Positions 1 through 10,685 are shown, counted from the first letter of the stretch. The stretch: DNA of 64,000 bases from Phytophthora colocasiae (GCA_018806915.1 JAGKQI010000049.1:1984001-2048000), one strand, 5' to 3'. Numbers and translations are program-made. The notes: generated by a model from the letters alone, not told the origin.

Positions 1-245
1 GCGTGGGAATACTTCACTCTACCTCGAAGGGGTTGATCCGGGTCACAGGCGAATACTCGAGCCTTGATCCGGTCGCCTGATCTTCGATCCAGGTCTTCCA
101 AAGGTCCAATGTTGGGGATCTGATCCCTTCCTTTACGATGCTTGCCGCTTCCTATAGCGGGTGTCTTGATGGGTTGAGAGTCGACGAGATCGTCAGGCCA
201 AGCAGCCAATTCCTTCCGATCCGTAGTTCGCACGTAAAGGATAGA
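1..245 (-). CDS. Partial open frame running off the left edge, unidentified
   Basis: The minus strand is open for 81 codons from a TGA at 246-248 to the window edge, with no ATG. The encoded piece is rich in charged residues (K, R, D, E) with scattered prolines. It could be part of a retroelement polyprotein or an exon of a gene lying to the left. I do not recognise it and the frame may be chance. Confidence 0.2.
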
Positions 246-485
246 TCACTAGATAGGGTAAAACTGGCCAATGTATTATCCAGAATTAACCTCTATGCTA
301 GATCTCTTCTCCTTACCTTCTTGATGCTGGTGGGCCAATGTAATTCCCGGTTCCAGTCTTGGATGAAGGCACTTGTGATGTCCAGAGCAAATTCGATTCT
401 GTTCATGGTTATTCCTATGTCTACTAGTCCCATCCTCATCTGCTATCCTACGATTACCTGACATCCAGCTACACAGCTGCCCCTC

Positions 486-612
486 CGATCTTCGATCTCG
501 ATCTCACCTAACCCCTGATCGCGATCTCGATCAGCCGATCTCGATCAACCATCTCGGTCATCGATCTTGGTCCACCGTCTTGAACAATGATCTCGATCAG
601 CAGCCTTCATAC
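486..612. repeat. Degenerate GATCTCGATC short repeat
   Basis: The decamer GATCTCGATC or a near match recurs at least four times here, separated by irregular spacers. The motif is close to self-complementary around GATC. It looks like a decayed simple repeat. No gene is visible between 246 and 622. Confidence 0.6.
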
Positions 613-622
613 TTGATCTCGC

Positions 623-1240
623 GTGCCTGTGTCGTCGACATTTCAGGTCTTGAGCTTCCCGGACTTGATCACCACTCCCCATGCGACTAACACTGCCATC
701 AGGTCCCCTCGGCAACATCTCACGGTTATGTTGTCACCGGCCCACCATAGATCGCACCGGTCCCGACCCTCTGCTGCCTTGATCTCCTTCTCATGCGACC
801 TCAGGCAAGGCGCCCTTTTCTCCTCCGACCCTGAGCCGCCACGCGGGACCGCACGGCGGTTTCTCCAATCACTTAGTCTCACTCGACCAAGACGCCATCC
901 ATTCATCGCTGGCGAGATCCAGACGAACATCGATCTGGATCCATTCGTCAGCCATCGTTCGCGCAATCTGGGGTCATCAACTGACATCTTGCTTCGCCAG
1001 AGGCCCCTGTCGCTTGATCCGACTCTCTCTGGGCCTGACGTTGCCTTTTCTCGGATTTCTTATTCGCGCTTCACCACATCCGCCCCCAGCCTGCAAGTTG
1101 GTCCGTCTCGGTCCACTTCAGGTCTCATTCTCCAATCTTCAGCCCAAGGCACAAGTCACCCCGACAACACTTCGACCACCACCAACGGATCCCTTAATTG
1201 GAGTTATGGTCAGTCAAAGACGGAAATCTTAAATTTTACT
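623..1240. other. GC-rich stretch open on both strands, unassigned
   Basis: A 217-codon plus-strand frame (623-1276) overlaps a 114-codon minus-strand frame (643-987). The stretch is more GC-rich than what follows. Composition alone does not choose a strand, and no known domain is visible in either frame. The plus frame is rich in Ser, Pro, Arg and Thr, as antisense or non-coding GC-rich DNA often is. A decayed retroelement is possible. Confidence 0.25.
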
Positions 1241-1283
1241 TTAACATTTAATAACTTTATCAAAAATAAGGTTTGAGAGGTGC
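1195..1283 (+). repeat. Diverged solitary fragment of the X-arm repeat
   Basis: This stretch aligns by eye with 7155-7245 inside the array. Shared blocks include GAGTTATGGTC, GTCAAAG, TTTAATAACTTT and AAGGTTTGAGAG, with many substitutions between them. It is much more diverged than the array arms are from each other, so it is an older relative in the unique flank. Confidence 0.7.
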
Positions 1284-2469
1284 TGTTGTCTTTGTCGTAT
1301 TGATCAGGCACGATATTTGTGTATATTGTTGGCATATTATTTTTGTTGTTGGAATTGGGTATACAATTTTCAGTACTTGTCGTTGTTTTGAATATATTGG
1401 TATATATTTTTATTTTCCTTTTTTTACGTCCGTTTAAGCTTTCTTAAACGTTAAACCCCTTCTCTAAACTCAAACGTGATTACTAAAGTGCGTCAACAAA
1501 ATTCCAATGGGGCGTCGTTAAAAAAAAATTGGGCGTGAACAAAACGCTGTGTTGCCAGTTATTAACTACCGTACAAGTAATTTTTGATAACATACACTCA
1601 CAGCCCCACAGAGCATTAGAAAGGACGACCGGGTGGGTGAAGTGAAACGCCATAGATTTCTTGGCATCTCGACATCATGACGTAACTTGACACAGCGCTT
1701 GGTACATATCTCATGACAATCACACATCTCCTCAGTTTTGTTTACTTATGCGTCGAAATTCTGTCCGATTTTATCGTTTAACAGGGCAGGTGACAAAGAC
1801 CGAAGTCGCAGAAGCCAATACCCACATCTAGCGAGCTCGAGACAAGCCGCTACAGTACTCCGTTCTAGGCTAACTGGTACGTCAGAGTACAAATGGTGCC
1901 TAACTGAGTTGCTGGTGCAGGTTGTAGTGCTCAACAACACCCCTCCAGCGTATGAAGCGTCTTGTACCACACAACAACTCTTCCATGAGATGCTGAGATG
2001 GCCAGGGACAGTGTTCGGTATGATATTTCAGGTATAATTAAACTTTGGTGCGTTGAACTGGATGCCAATATTGATTCTTTGCATGTTGACAGCTCGTGTT
2101 ACAGTTATCAACTACAAGAAAGCGAGGTGTTTATATTTGAATGAATTTAAGCTCATACAGTGGCAGTCTCTATTCAAGCTACATTCTTGATGCCATCTTG
2201 GGAACGTTTAAGCACGACGTTCTTCGACCTGTGTCATGTTGAATCCATCAACTGTCCATACCGCGAGGTTATCTTTGACGATTGATACTTGTACCAGCTG
2301 TTTCTCTGTAGATTTCTCGACACGACGTCCATCTAGTAATGAAGGTAAATCCCGCAGTCTACTTCATTCCTCTGCGGCGGCTTCATATCAAACACTTCAG
2401 AGTGCCATTCACAACCAGACGCAACAGCAAGACTTTGCTCGGTTGATTTAAAGCCAGCTTCGGGATCGT
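1284..2469. other. No gene recognised
   Basis: This interval is AT-rich with only short overlapping open frames (for example 1738-2037 plus and 1746-1970 minus). None has a recognisable motif. I see no repeat, RNA gene or mobile-element end. Confidence 0.4.
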
Positions 2470-3006
2470 TTAGAATTGTTGCAAGAAAACCCTTGCTTTA
2501 CAGAGTTGGGATGGGGTACAACTGGATTGCGCTTGCTCTATCGTCACCTGACGACCTCGAATATTTTGAGTTGGATCCGTCAGACGACTCATTAACAAAG
2601 TGTTCAAAGCGCTCCATGTTCCTAATTGATTCATATAGTGGTTACTGCCCTCTAAGCACTCTAACGTCTCCGGAAGTTGTGTCATTTCTTTAACCGAAGG
2701 GGAGTTACCAACGTGCAAAATATCTGCTGGTCTTGGTGCTTTAGCTTCTAGATTAAGTAGACTCTGCCACTCAATCGAGCACCGACGGTACTCTCGTAAG
2801 TCATCCCGTGACATGAAAGAGGGATCCGTAGTTGATCGACTGTATATCGTTTTCGCTACCTGGCCCGAATGTGCAGCCTGTAAGTCAAATAGGTTTCGAG
2901 AATGATTGTTTTCTTCGATAAGGAAGTATTTAAAGGCGATTGCAATATGGCGGTACTCTCGAACGCCTTTCTCCAAACCTGCTTTCGTACAAGGGCTGTT
3001 AATCAC
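2470..3006 (-). pseudogene. Tyrosine-recombinase-like C-terminal fragment
   Basis: The 178-codon frame contains, near residue 16, REYRHIAIAF, which resembles the H-x-x-R-H box of tyrosine recombinases. About 30 residues on comes QAAHSGQVAKTIYSR, which resembles the later G-H-S-s box with the downstream catalytic Tyr region. The spacing fits the catalytic C-terminal domain of the family, which in fungi and oomycetes also occurs in Crypton-type elements and at the end of some RecQ-like helicase genes. The start codon of the frame is GTG and a TAA lies 30 nt upstream, so the piece is an exon or a truncated remnant. No N-terminal domain is evident upstream on the same strand. The family call is by motif only. 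Confidence 0.4.
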
Positions 3007-3385
3007 AGTGTTTATCGACTTTGCAGTTTAGTGTCCGTGTTACTGGGTAACCTACAAGGAAAGTAAATATGGTCGGAATCAGTCTATGTTTCAGCTGAAC
3101 ACAATATTCCTAGAGGAAACCTAGCTATAAACAAATTGAAAGCTGGTCGTACGTACACGAGATATACTAAAACGTCTTATTTCGAGTATCATCTAGAAAA
3201 CTACATCCACAGATAGTATTCCAAAAATTGTCGCACAGCCCCCGAGCAGAAAAAAATGCCCCCAATAACTTGGGTTCACAAAAGAAAAAAGACAGCTTGG
3301 CGTTTGTTGATGTATTTCAGACCTCATTTCAGACCTCGCAAATCTCTATACAGCTCTAATTAAAACTGTAAGACAAGCAAACAAA

Positions 3386-3968
3386 TTGAAGAAAAAAAGG
3401 ATTCAAATTGGCCAAAGTAACGCAGCTATCCGTCGCATCGTAATACTAGAACCAAACCTTATGACTTCTTGCAGAGCGCTAAATGGTGTCCGCTCACCAT
3501 ATCGCAAATATAATTGTAGCTCCCTCGCGCGTATTATACAACTTTCATTCCAATTGGTCGGCTCTACACCCGGATTTCGTTGCTATAGCGACATCAATGC
3601 TGAGAAAAGAGCCCAGTACTTTAAAATCGCCGCCACGCTAGTCAACTCTCCGGGTTCGCAGAAGTTTCACGTAGCCAGACGTATCTGTTTCTGCTCTTCT
3701 TGCCGAAAACGAAATGAGAAATTTTTGGGTTGGAAATGTAAAGAAGGTGTTCGGGATGTGATAAAGAGCCTCCGAAACATGAGGAAGTACTTTCAACGCT
3801 TTGTTCGATCTCGATCAACTTTCCAAAATCTACCAAAGTATTCATGCTGAACTGCACTGAGTCCAACAGCCGATCCAAACGTTCTGGGAGATCATTCATG
3901 TACTCAACTCCAGTTATACTGCTAAGATTTTCGTTTTGCCTCTTTACCATCGAAAGTACTGTCACCAT
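3386..3968. other. Overlapping open frames on both strands, unassigned
   Basis: A plus frame (3386-3850, 154 codons) includes a cysteine cluster, C-F-C-x2-C-R, followed 13 residues later by a further Cys, reminiscent of zinc-binding tails of transposases. A minus frame (3642-3968, 108 codons, true ATG) begins with a leucine-rich, possibly helical segment. They overlap at 3642-3850, so at most one is likely to be real. The minus one has the same strand as the recombinase-like fragment at 2470-3006. I cannot choose. Positions 3007-3385 hold nothing I recognise. Confidence 0.25.
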
Positions 3969-4108
3969 GACTTAACAATATCTATCTTCATTTGAATACG
4001 ATTTAGCGACGAACCAGCTGGCACACTCGGCGACGATGAAATTGTTGGCTGTAGTACTAATTTGAGACATCCAATAATCTAAAGTCAGTAAATAAACCAA
4101 CACCGAAG

Positions 4109-4474
4109 TTAGCACAGGGTGAAGTAGATTTTAGCCTCTCTCAATAAGCTGTTGGCAGGTGGAAGTGAGCTCGGCAAGGAAGATTGAAGACCGATGTATT
4201 TGTTTGCTATGTAAGGCAACTTGGCCAAGTTCACTATGTAATTTTGCTGCTGCTCGCGAGTCGTACGTGTTCTATCGTCTTCTGCTCCGCCACCCCCTCC
4301 TGCACGTACTGCAAATACAAGAGCAGAGTTGAACACAATGAATTCTGGGTTGTTGGATGATAGCCACTGGCAAGGATGACTATTGGCAAAATAACCACCG
4401 GATGTATAACAGTTGAGTATTTCGAAACGAAATGTGTGTGTTTTTATTTGCACGATATATACGATTTGGTTCAC
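4109..4474 (-). CDS. Unidentified open frame with a glycine run
   Basis: This 121-codon minus-strand frame starts at GTG, so any real exon start is elsewhere. It contains a Gly run followed by a charged Arg/Glu/Gln-rich stretch and then a Leu/Pro/Ser-rich end. No domain is recognised. It may be an exon or chance. Confidence 0.2.
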   Translation of the reverse strand: MNQIVYIVQIKTHTFRFEILNCYTSGGYFANSHPCQWLSSNNPEFIVFNSALVFAVRAGGGGGAEDDRTRTTREQQQNYIVNLAKLPYIANKYIGLQSSLPSSLPPANSLLREAKIYFTLC

Positions 4475-5034
4475 ACAACATCTGTGTGTGAAGTAGCTGA
4501 CTGCCCCAATTCAACAATTACTTTCATAATAAGATTGCCTCACCTTGTGTTGGCTCTAAAAGAAAGCGTTTGAATATTTCTTTTCTTGATAATACCTCAT
4601 CGCCCCTGTCGTAAGCGAAGAACCATTACTGAGAGATTACAAATTAACCTCCAAATAAAAATTAAGTACGATTTCTAAATTATTTGACCAATACAAAATA
4701 CTGGGGCAACAAGGATAGCAGCGTATATTTTGAGCAGCAAGCGTCCAAAAAGAGTTAAGAGGCCACGTTGATGAAATTAGTCTAGAGTGATACTAGTGCA
4801 CCAACTTTACTGTTCGCCGTTAGGCCACTCAAAGCAAGTCATATACCAATACATATTTATATTAGCACCCGGGGGACTGTTTTTTTGTAAATGCCACACG
4901 TTGTGTTTACCGTGACGTTCTAGCTCGAACAGTACTCCCAATTTTCGGGAAGGGTTGCAATCAACAATTTTTTGTGTACCATGAATTTTGAAAGAACTAC
5001 TGCTGACTCCATACAGGTCCAGTAGATTTGGACG
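4475..5034. other. No gene recognised
   Basis: AT-rich sequence with only short frames. No repeat or regulatory element is supported here. The right end abuts the left terminal inverted repeat of the 5035-5631 element. Confidence 0.4.
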
Positions 5035-5631
5035 TTACCGTAAAATGCGGATGGAGTGAGACAGATTTTATTGGTCTGCAAACAGCAAAACATAAAAAAA
5101 CCTTATGAGGTTATATTGCTGGTGCGGGCTATTGCCAGCCACGACTTCCATCCTGGCAGAGCGCAATTTTCCGCAATGCGGAAACCAAAAAACAGCAACA
5201 GAAAGAAGTTCCATGTAAGTTATTAGGAACGCTATGCTTTTACTTATGTATCTAACTGAAACGTGGTGACTGTAGGGAGCTTGCGCGGCTGAAGCCCAAT
5301 CAGCTGTTGCCGTTGCTAAAGACTTCAAAGTACATAGGTCAACTGTGTATCGCTGGAAAGCTCAGAAAAAAACGTTAGCAACCGCAAAGGCTAAAGCACC
5401 TAACAAATGCGAACAAAAGTAACGAACAGGATGTCTTCAGCACTTTTCAACTGGAAGCTGTTGAGAATACTATCGTTAGCGCATAATAGGTCTTTCAAAA
5501 TGCACAAGTTTTTTCTTAATTCTATCTTTCAGGATTTTTTTAATTTTTATATTGGAGGAGGTGTCACCCCTACAAATCGCTTGATGTCGCACTCAATGCA
5601 CTTGTCCCACTCCATCCGCATTTTACGGTAA
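5035..5631. mobile_element. Short DNA transposon remnant with 29-bp terminal inverted repeats
   Basis: The left end, 5035-5063, begins TTACCGTAAAATGCGGATGG. The right end, 5603-5631, is its reverse complement with a single mismatch over 29 bp. Between them lies a short spliced reading frame with a transposase-type helix-turn-helix (5176-5422), and no catalytic DDE domain is visible. The most economical reading is an internally deleted, non-autonomous derivative of a cut-and-paste transposon that kept the 5' part of its transposase. No clear target-site duplication is visible outside the ends, so the exact boundaries are uncertain. Confidence 0.65.
5176..5422 (+). CDS. Truncated helix-turn-helix transposase N-terminus, two exons
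   Basis: Exon 1 is 5176-5214, starting ATG CGG AAA and encoding a basic Lys/Arg/Asn-rich leader. A 61-nt intron, 5215-5275, begins GTAAGT and ends CTGTAG. Exon 2, 5276-5422, stays in frame to TAA. It encodes an alanine-rich helix followed by VAKDFKVHRSTVYRWKAQ, a classic helix-turn-helix of the homeodomain-like or psq kind found at the DNA-binding end of pogo-type and related transposases. The product would be only 61 residues. Just past the stop a different frame stays open for about 22 more codons to a TAA, which suggests a frameshift truncated a longer protein. The gene lies inside a TIR pair, supporting transposon origin. The splice junctions are predicted from the sequence only. Confidence 0.5.
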
Positions 5632-6039
5632 TACCATGCGAGCTTAAATGAAGACTGCTGACATATGAATATTCCTGTCGAGCAATAAATTCAACTTGAA
5701 CAAAAAGCAGGGAATACACATCACTAAAAGGGTTCAAGTTTGGGGTATAGATCGTGCAATGGATACCCATTGCTCTGTATTTTTTTCACGAAATCCAACA
5801 ACAGAGCTGTGAGGGGAATAACTATGCATGCATGTCGATTCATGTATCCATGGCGAATCGTGAAAAACAAGTAAAAATTATTTGAGTTCTCGTTCAGCGA
5901 AGTCTCGCATTCCTTCGCCCATTAAAAATGTTTCATAAAGAAAGTCAGGGCAGGACGAATGCGTACCAAATACACCGTGAAATCTGTCGTGATAGACTTC
6001 GGCAAAAATATTGCAATCGTGATGTGGTGAAGTGAATAA
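5632..6039. other. No gene assigned
   Basis: Minus-strand frames at 5570-5770 and 5878-6069 are short and unrecognised. One minus-strand segment near 5740-5810 reads as a plausible helix-rich peptide but is only about 28 codons long. Nothing firmer is visible. Confidence 0.3.
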
Positions 6040-6297
6040 GAGATTTCCAGAAAAGGCAATTTCAGGCACGAAGTCGAAGAGAGCAGTATTTCAGCGACTT
6101 CATCGGGTGCTATTGTCGACTCTCAGCAGGCATCTACGACTACAATCAGCCATCCAGTAAGCCTAAGTCCTGTATTATCGGAAAATCAACGCGGCTCACG
6201 GGCCAGACAGCGACCTATCGACTTCGAGCCATCATTCTCACAGCGCCTTCGACACCAAAAACTAGATCGTCACAAAAAAACACCAAAACGAGACTGA
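6040..6297 (+). pseudogene. C-terminal tail of an unidentified protein, abutting the array
   Basis: After a TAA at 6037-6039 the frame is open for 85 codons to TGA at 6295-6297. The peptide is Ser/Thr-rich at first, then has a conserved-looking basic tail (for example RQRPIDFEPSFSQRLRHQK). It looks like the disordered C-terminus of a longer protein whose 5' exons are missing or lie upstream. It could belong with the helix-turn-helix remnant at 5176-5422, but no catalytic domain joins them. The array begins only about 4 bp after its stop codon. Confidence 0.35.
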
Positions 6298-6301
6298 AAC
6301 C

Positions 6302-8636
6302 TGGGGTGTTACGTACATCAAGGACAGGGAGACTACTGCTACTATATATTTCCAACGCGGATGAATGTTCATGCTAAGGTTCTTTAGGGCCCCCGATACC
6401 TAAAATAGACGCCCATATTAGGTCCTCGAACGTTGATATAGGGTCCTCAAAACGTCCAAAAACCCAAATATTTTTTTGTTGTTGTTTCATTCATTAACTA
6501 TTTTAGTTTTTTAGTACCACACTCTTAATTTTGGAAATCCCATACAAAAAAGCCATGTCAACTGCGGAGTCAAAACTGAGTGAAATCGGCCGTATATTGG
6601 AAAATGTATGACAGTACTCCCTTGTGATATAAACGAACGACTGAACCAGTTTTTTTAAACTCCTTCAATACTGAACTTCACTAAATGAAAAGTTGTGAGT
6701 GGAGTATTTCGACACAGGGAAGTTGATTGTGAGATCAGCATAAATGGGCTGATCATCTTTATTTTTAACTTCTTTAATACTACACGTCACTATACGAAAA
6801 TTGGTGAGGTACCGTATTTCGACACGGAGAGCATAATGGCGAGACTCACATGTGATATAAATAAGATAACCATCCTTAAAACGTCTCCGTGTTTAAAACT
6901 CCTTGTATAAGATAAAACTGACTTCAGGTGTTTAATCTGGCCGCCACACGGGACACCACAGGAAACAGTTTGAAAAGTACATTGCTTACATGTGCGTAAT
7001 AAAGGTACACTATCAAAAATGTCTCTTCTTTGAAAAATCCAGTATAAGATAATACTGACTTGAGATATAAGGTTTGGTAGTCACACAAGGCACCATTGGA
7101 AAGAGCATAAATAGGTACGTTAGATCCATCTATACAGATTTGATAGAGTGCAAGTCTAAATTGAGTTATGGTCGGTCAAAGGCGAGCTTTTGAAACGTCA
7201 CTTCAATGTTTAATAACTTTGTTAAAAAAAAAGGTTTGAGAGTGCTACCAAGTACTATCGTGTATAGAGTGAGAAATCATATTAGATACAGCTAAGTAGC
7301 GTTACCAACATTCAAGTCTAGTTGACATTACACCAGAAAGAGGGAAACGTTTTAAGCGGTAAGTGCAGTTAACTATTAGGTGAGTAGATTTGACTTAAAG
7401 TGGAATAAATTTGTCGGTACTTAACATATCGAATTACTGTTTCTTTCTATTATGTTGAGCGCAGCATTTCATGTTGAACCCATGTGAGTAGATTTAATGA
7501 GAGGCAGCAAGCTGTCATGGGTGACATGCGAACAGAGACCCGATTTCGCGTGGAGAGTTTCGAAACGATTCCTGGTATCTTCAACAGGAACTTCAACATC
7601 TTGAAACCAAGGAACTCGATGTTGATCAAGTTTTGGAATGGGCAGTCAACAACAACCTGTTCATTGGCAGAGGCACGGATCGCATCAGTCACAACAAGTA
7701 TGATGTCTTCAACATCTTGCTCAACGGATATGGTGTGTGGACACCCTTCAGCAAAAACGCGTTGAAGCCTTCTCCTCTACTGAACTCGCTACGTGCTACG
7801 TTTGTGATTGTTGGTGTCCTCGCACTAGGGGTTCGCCGAGTCGATGACGACGAAGATGAGGAGATGAAGGAGCTGGATGTGATTGAGCTCTCAACGACAT
7901 ACAGCGAGGAGTTGGACGTACAAGGCGATCGCGACCATGCCATTGACAGTGACACTACTGATCCGGATTATGTTTGCCGAACTTTCGAACACCTCGTTGT
8001 CACTTGAAGGGCCGTCGCTGGTATGTTTGCAAGAACAGCATCGGGAAATTGTAACGCGTCAAAGATCGAAAGAACGTCTGTGTGAAGTGGTGATGGAACG
8101 GTTCGGGGAGAACTGGTATGAGCACGTGGAGAAATTTTGTTGCTTGAGGCATCCCGTCATTTAGACAAGGTCTGGACGTCGTTGGTAGGTTTGGAGGAGA
8201 GTTTTTTAGCGTCTAAGGACAAAAAATAGGACAAAAAACTGCATGTATTAACGATCCGTTGTCTAAACTTTAAATAAAACACTCAAACTGGAATAACTTC
8301 ACTAATATTTCACATATGGAAATGCTACTTAGCATGATTATATAGCGCGTAAATTCTACTTTGAATCCATCTAAGTAGAACGAGGTGACTTTAACCCCCC
8401 CCGCACTCGCACGTTGTATATAACTACATGTTATGAAAAAGGTCCCCACATTTCAAAGATTTAAAAAATGTGTTTTTACTCTAACTGTGTTTGACCGACA
8501 CAGACGTGGTGACGTCGAATCCCACAGATCAGACCTTTGAAGGTCTACTGAGGCGAGGGTCTGGGCGGAAAGTACCATACCCGCCACAAGCATTCGATAT
8601 TAAGACGGATATAATAGGTGAAGGAATAAAGAAGTG
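6302..8636 (+). repeat. X1: left-truncated arm of the inverted array
   Basis: Similarity to the other arms begins at about 6302 (TGGGGTGTTACGTAC), matching position 23,224 within X3. The B-gene half and the minisatellite of the arm are therefore absent. The rest, including gene A, is nearly identical to X3, X5 and X7. The copia-1 target site is empty (AAGTG at 7398-7402). Confidence 0.9.
7452..8164 (+). pseudogene. Gene A, copy 1 (unknown protein, possible 52-nt intron, frame break)
   Basis: I propose exon 1 at 7452-7483 (ATG TTG AGC), an intron at 7484-7535 (GTGAGT to AACAG) and exon 2 from 7536 in frame to TGA at 8005-8007, giving about 167 residues. Exon 2 has a Gln/Leu/Glu-rich helical start, a hydrophobic stretch (SLRATFVIVGVLALGV) and then an acidic run with several consecutive Asp/Glu. 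From about 7982 the next frame carries a good-looking C-terminal part (including VVMERFGENWYEHVEKF) to TAG at 8162-8164. The original protein probably ran through both and lost its frame before the array amplified, since all copies show the same break. No family is recognised. Without the intron the coding start is unclear. Confidence 0.4.
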
Positions 8637-9265
8637 CAATCGACCCGGAGTTTTTGTATGGGATTTTATATTAAGGTTGATGACCGGCTATTCTCGACAT
8701 GCTACAGCACCTCCATGCTCTTAAAAGCCAACATTCGTTTAGTGAGCATTATTAACCATTTTAGCCAATCCATGAACGCTATTAGTTGCATTTTAGCTAA
8801 TAGATGTAGACCGGGACCATCGACTACGCGTCATGGAACCATCGACTTCATGCAAAACATGGCACAAAACTGTGATTTTGGGACCATCAGAGCCATCGAC
8901 TACGCTGTATTCGGCGTACTCTACGTCTAGTTGATAAAATAGAGTATTGATAAAGTAGAGTATAGGAAAAGTACGTTATTTACACCTTCTCTATATTTTT
9001 CCTACACTTGCTTTTCTACACTTTATACTTCGTACACTTTACTTACATTTTACTTTATTTAATTCGTTTTTTTTGCACACTTCTTCATACACTTCATTTG
9101 CAAACACTTTACTTTGTTTATTCTACCCCATACATACAATTTTGTACTCTTTTTCTTCACTCTACGTTTCATTGTTTACTCCACACACTACATTTCTGCA
9201 TTTCAACCATCCTAAAGTTTACACTCTACTTTTCTTTACACTTTCTAACTTCTTTTATTTTACCA
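8637..9265 (+). repeat. S1: junction spacer, plus orientation
   Basis: This unique-sequence spacer joins the A ends of X1 and X2. It begins CAATCGACCCGGAG and ends TTTTATTTTACCA. The first half contains three close copies of ACCATCGACT-type words. The last 265 bp or so of the top strand is almost free of G, with repeated TACACTTTA-like words. Open frames across it have no recognisable protein features. The inverted arm resumes at 9276 (CACTTCTTTATTCC). Confidence 0.85.
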
Positions 9266-9739
9266 TAATCCTTTTCACTTCTTTATTCCTTCACCTATTA
9301 TATCCGTCTTAATATCGAATGCTTGTGGCGGGTATGGTACTTTCCGCCCAGACCCTCGCCTCAGTAGACCTTCAAAGGTCTGATCTGTGGGATTCGACGT
9401 CACCACGTCTGTGTCGGTCAACACAGTTAGAGTAAAAACACATTTTTAAATCTTTGAAATGTGGGGACCTTTTCATAACATGTAGTTATATACAACGTGC
9501 GAGTGCGGGGGTTAAAGTCACCTCGTTCTACTTAGATGGATTCAAAGTAGAATTTACGCGCTATATAATCATGCTAAGTAGCATTTCCATATGTGAAATA
9601 TTAGTGAAGTTATTCCAGTTTGAGTGTTTTATTTAAAGTTTAGACAACGGATCGTTAATACATGCAGTTTTTTGTCCTATTTTTGTCCTTAGACGCTAAA
9701 AACTCTCCTCCAAACCTACCAACGACGTCCAGACCTTGT

Positions 9740-10453
9740 CTAAATGACGGGATGCCTCAAGCAACAAAATTTCTCCACGTGCTCATACCAGTTCTCCCCG
9801 AACCGTTCCATCACCACTTCACACAGACGTTCTTTCGATCTTTGACGCGTTACAATTTCCCGATGCTGTTCTTGCAAACATACCAGCGACGGCCCTTCAA
9901 GTGACAACGAGGTGTCTCGAAAGTTCGGCAAACATAATCCGGATCAGTAGTGTCACTGTCAATGGCATGGTCGCGATCGCCTTGTACGTCCAACTCCTCG
10001 CTGTATGTCGTTGAGAGCTCAATCACATCCAGCTCCTTCATCTCCTCATCTTCGTCGTCATCGACTCGGCGAACCCCTAGTGCGAGGACACCAACAATCA
10101 CAAACGTAGCACGTAGCGAGTTCAGTAGAGGAGAAGGCTTCAACGCGTTTTTGCTGAAGGGTGTCCACACACCATATCCGTTGAGCAAGATGTTGAAGAC
10201 ATCATACTTGTTGTGACTGATGCGATCCGTGCCTCTGCCAATGAACAGGTTGTTGTTGACTGCCCATTCCAAAACTTGATCAACATCGAGTTCCTTGGTT
10301 TCAAGATGTTGAAGTTCCTGTTGAAGATACCAGGAATCGTTTCGAAACTCTCCACGCGAAATCGGGTCTCTGTTCGCATGTCACCCATGACAGCTTGCTG
10401 TCTCTCATTAAATCTACTCACATGGGTTCAACATGAAATGCTGCGCTCAACAT
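9740..10453 (-). pseudogene. Gene A, copy 2 (extra frameshift)
   Basis: Layout is as in copy 1: ATG at 10451-10453, possible 52-nt intron, shared frame break. This copy alone has one extra base near 9914, which moves the first frame into a third frame ending after LKGRRWYVCKNSIGKL. Copia-1 is inserted about 40 bp upstream of its ATG. Confidence 0.4.
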
Positions 10454-10492
10454 AATAGAAAGAAACAGTAATTCGATAAATTTATTCCACTT

Positions 10493-10685
10493 TGTTGCAA
10501 GGGTGAAGCTGGAGTAGTTGAGGGGAAAGAAGAAGAAGAAGTTATGTTTTAGTGTTTAAACGTCAACGCAGTGGTGTGGGAACGACTGGTGGCTAAGAAC
10601 TACACTACTCTCTACTATTGTTATAGTGAGATCCACTATTATCTTGATAGAGAGGTTTTACTATGAAATGATTGCAACTTTAACA
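10493..10685 (-). repeat. Copia-1a 3' LTR (193 bp)
   Basis: The TG...CA ends are intact. It differs from the 5' LTR at a few positions (for example AGTG against AAAG near 10554), and the same 3'-specific variants occur in copy b. A purine-rich tract, GCAGGGAGG in element orientation, borders it on the pol side. It contains an imperfect 47-nt hairpin flanked by CTCTCTA and TAGAGAG. Confidence 0.95.

Noticed and set aside
8491..8930. Open frames of 77 to 98 codons across the A-arm tail and S (also near 25414, 41100 and 51795)
   Set aside because: They start at non-ATG codons or in low-complexity sequence, cross the arm/spacer boundary and have no protein-like motif. They repeat only because the DNA repeats.
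9008..9312. Hydrophobic Leu/Phe/Tyr-rich frames in the pyrimidine-rich half of S
   Set aside because: They are translations of a T- and C-rich tract; three frames look alike, as expected from composition alone.
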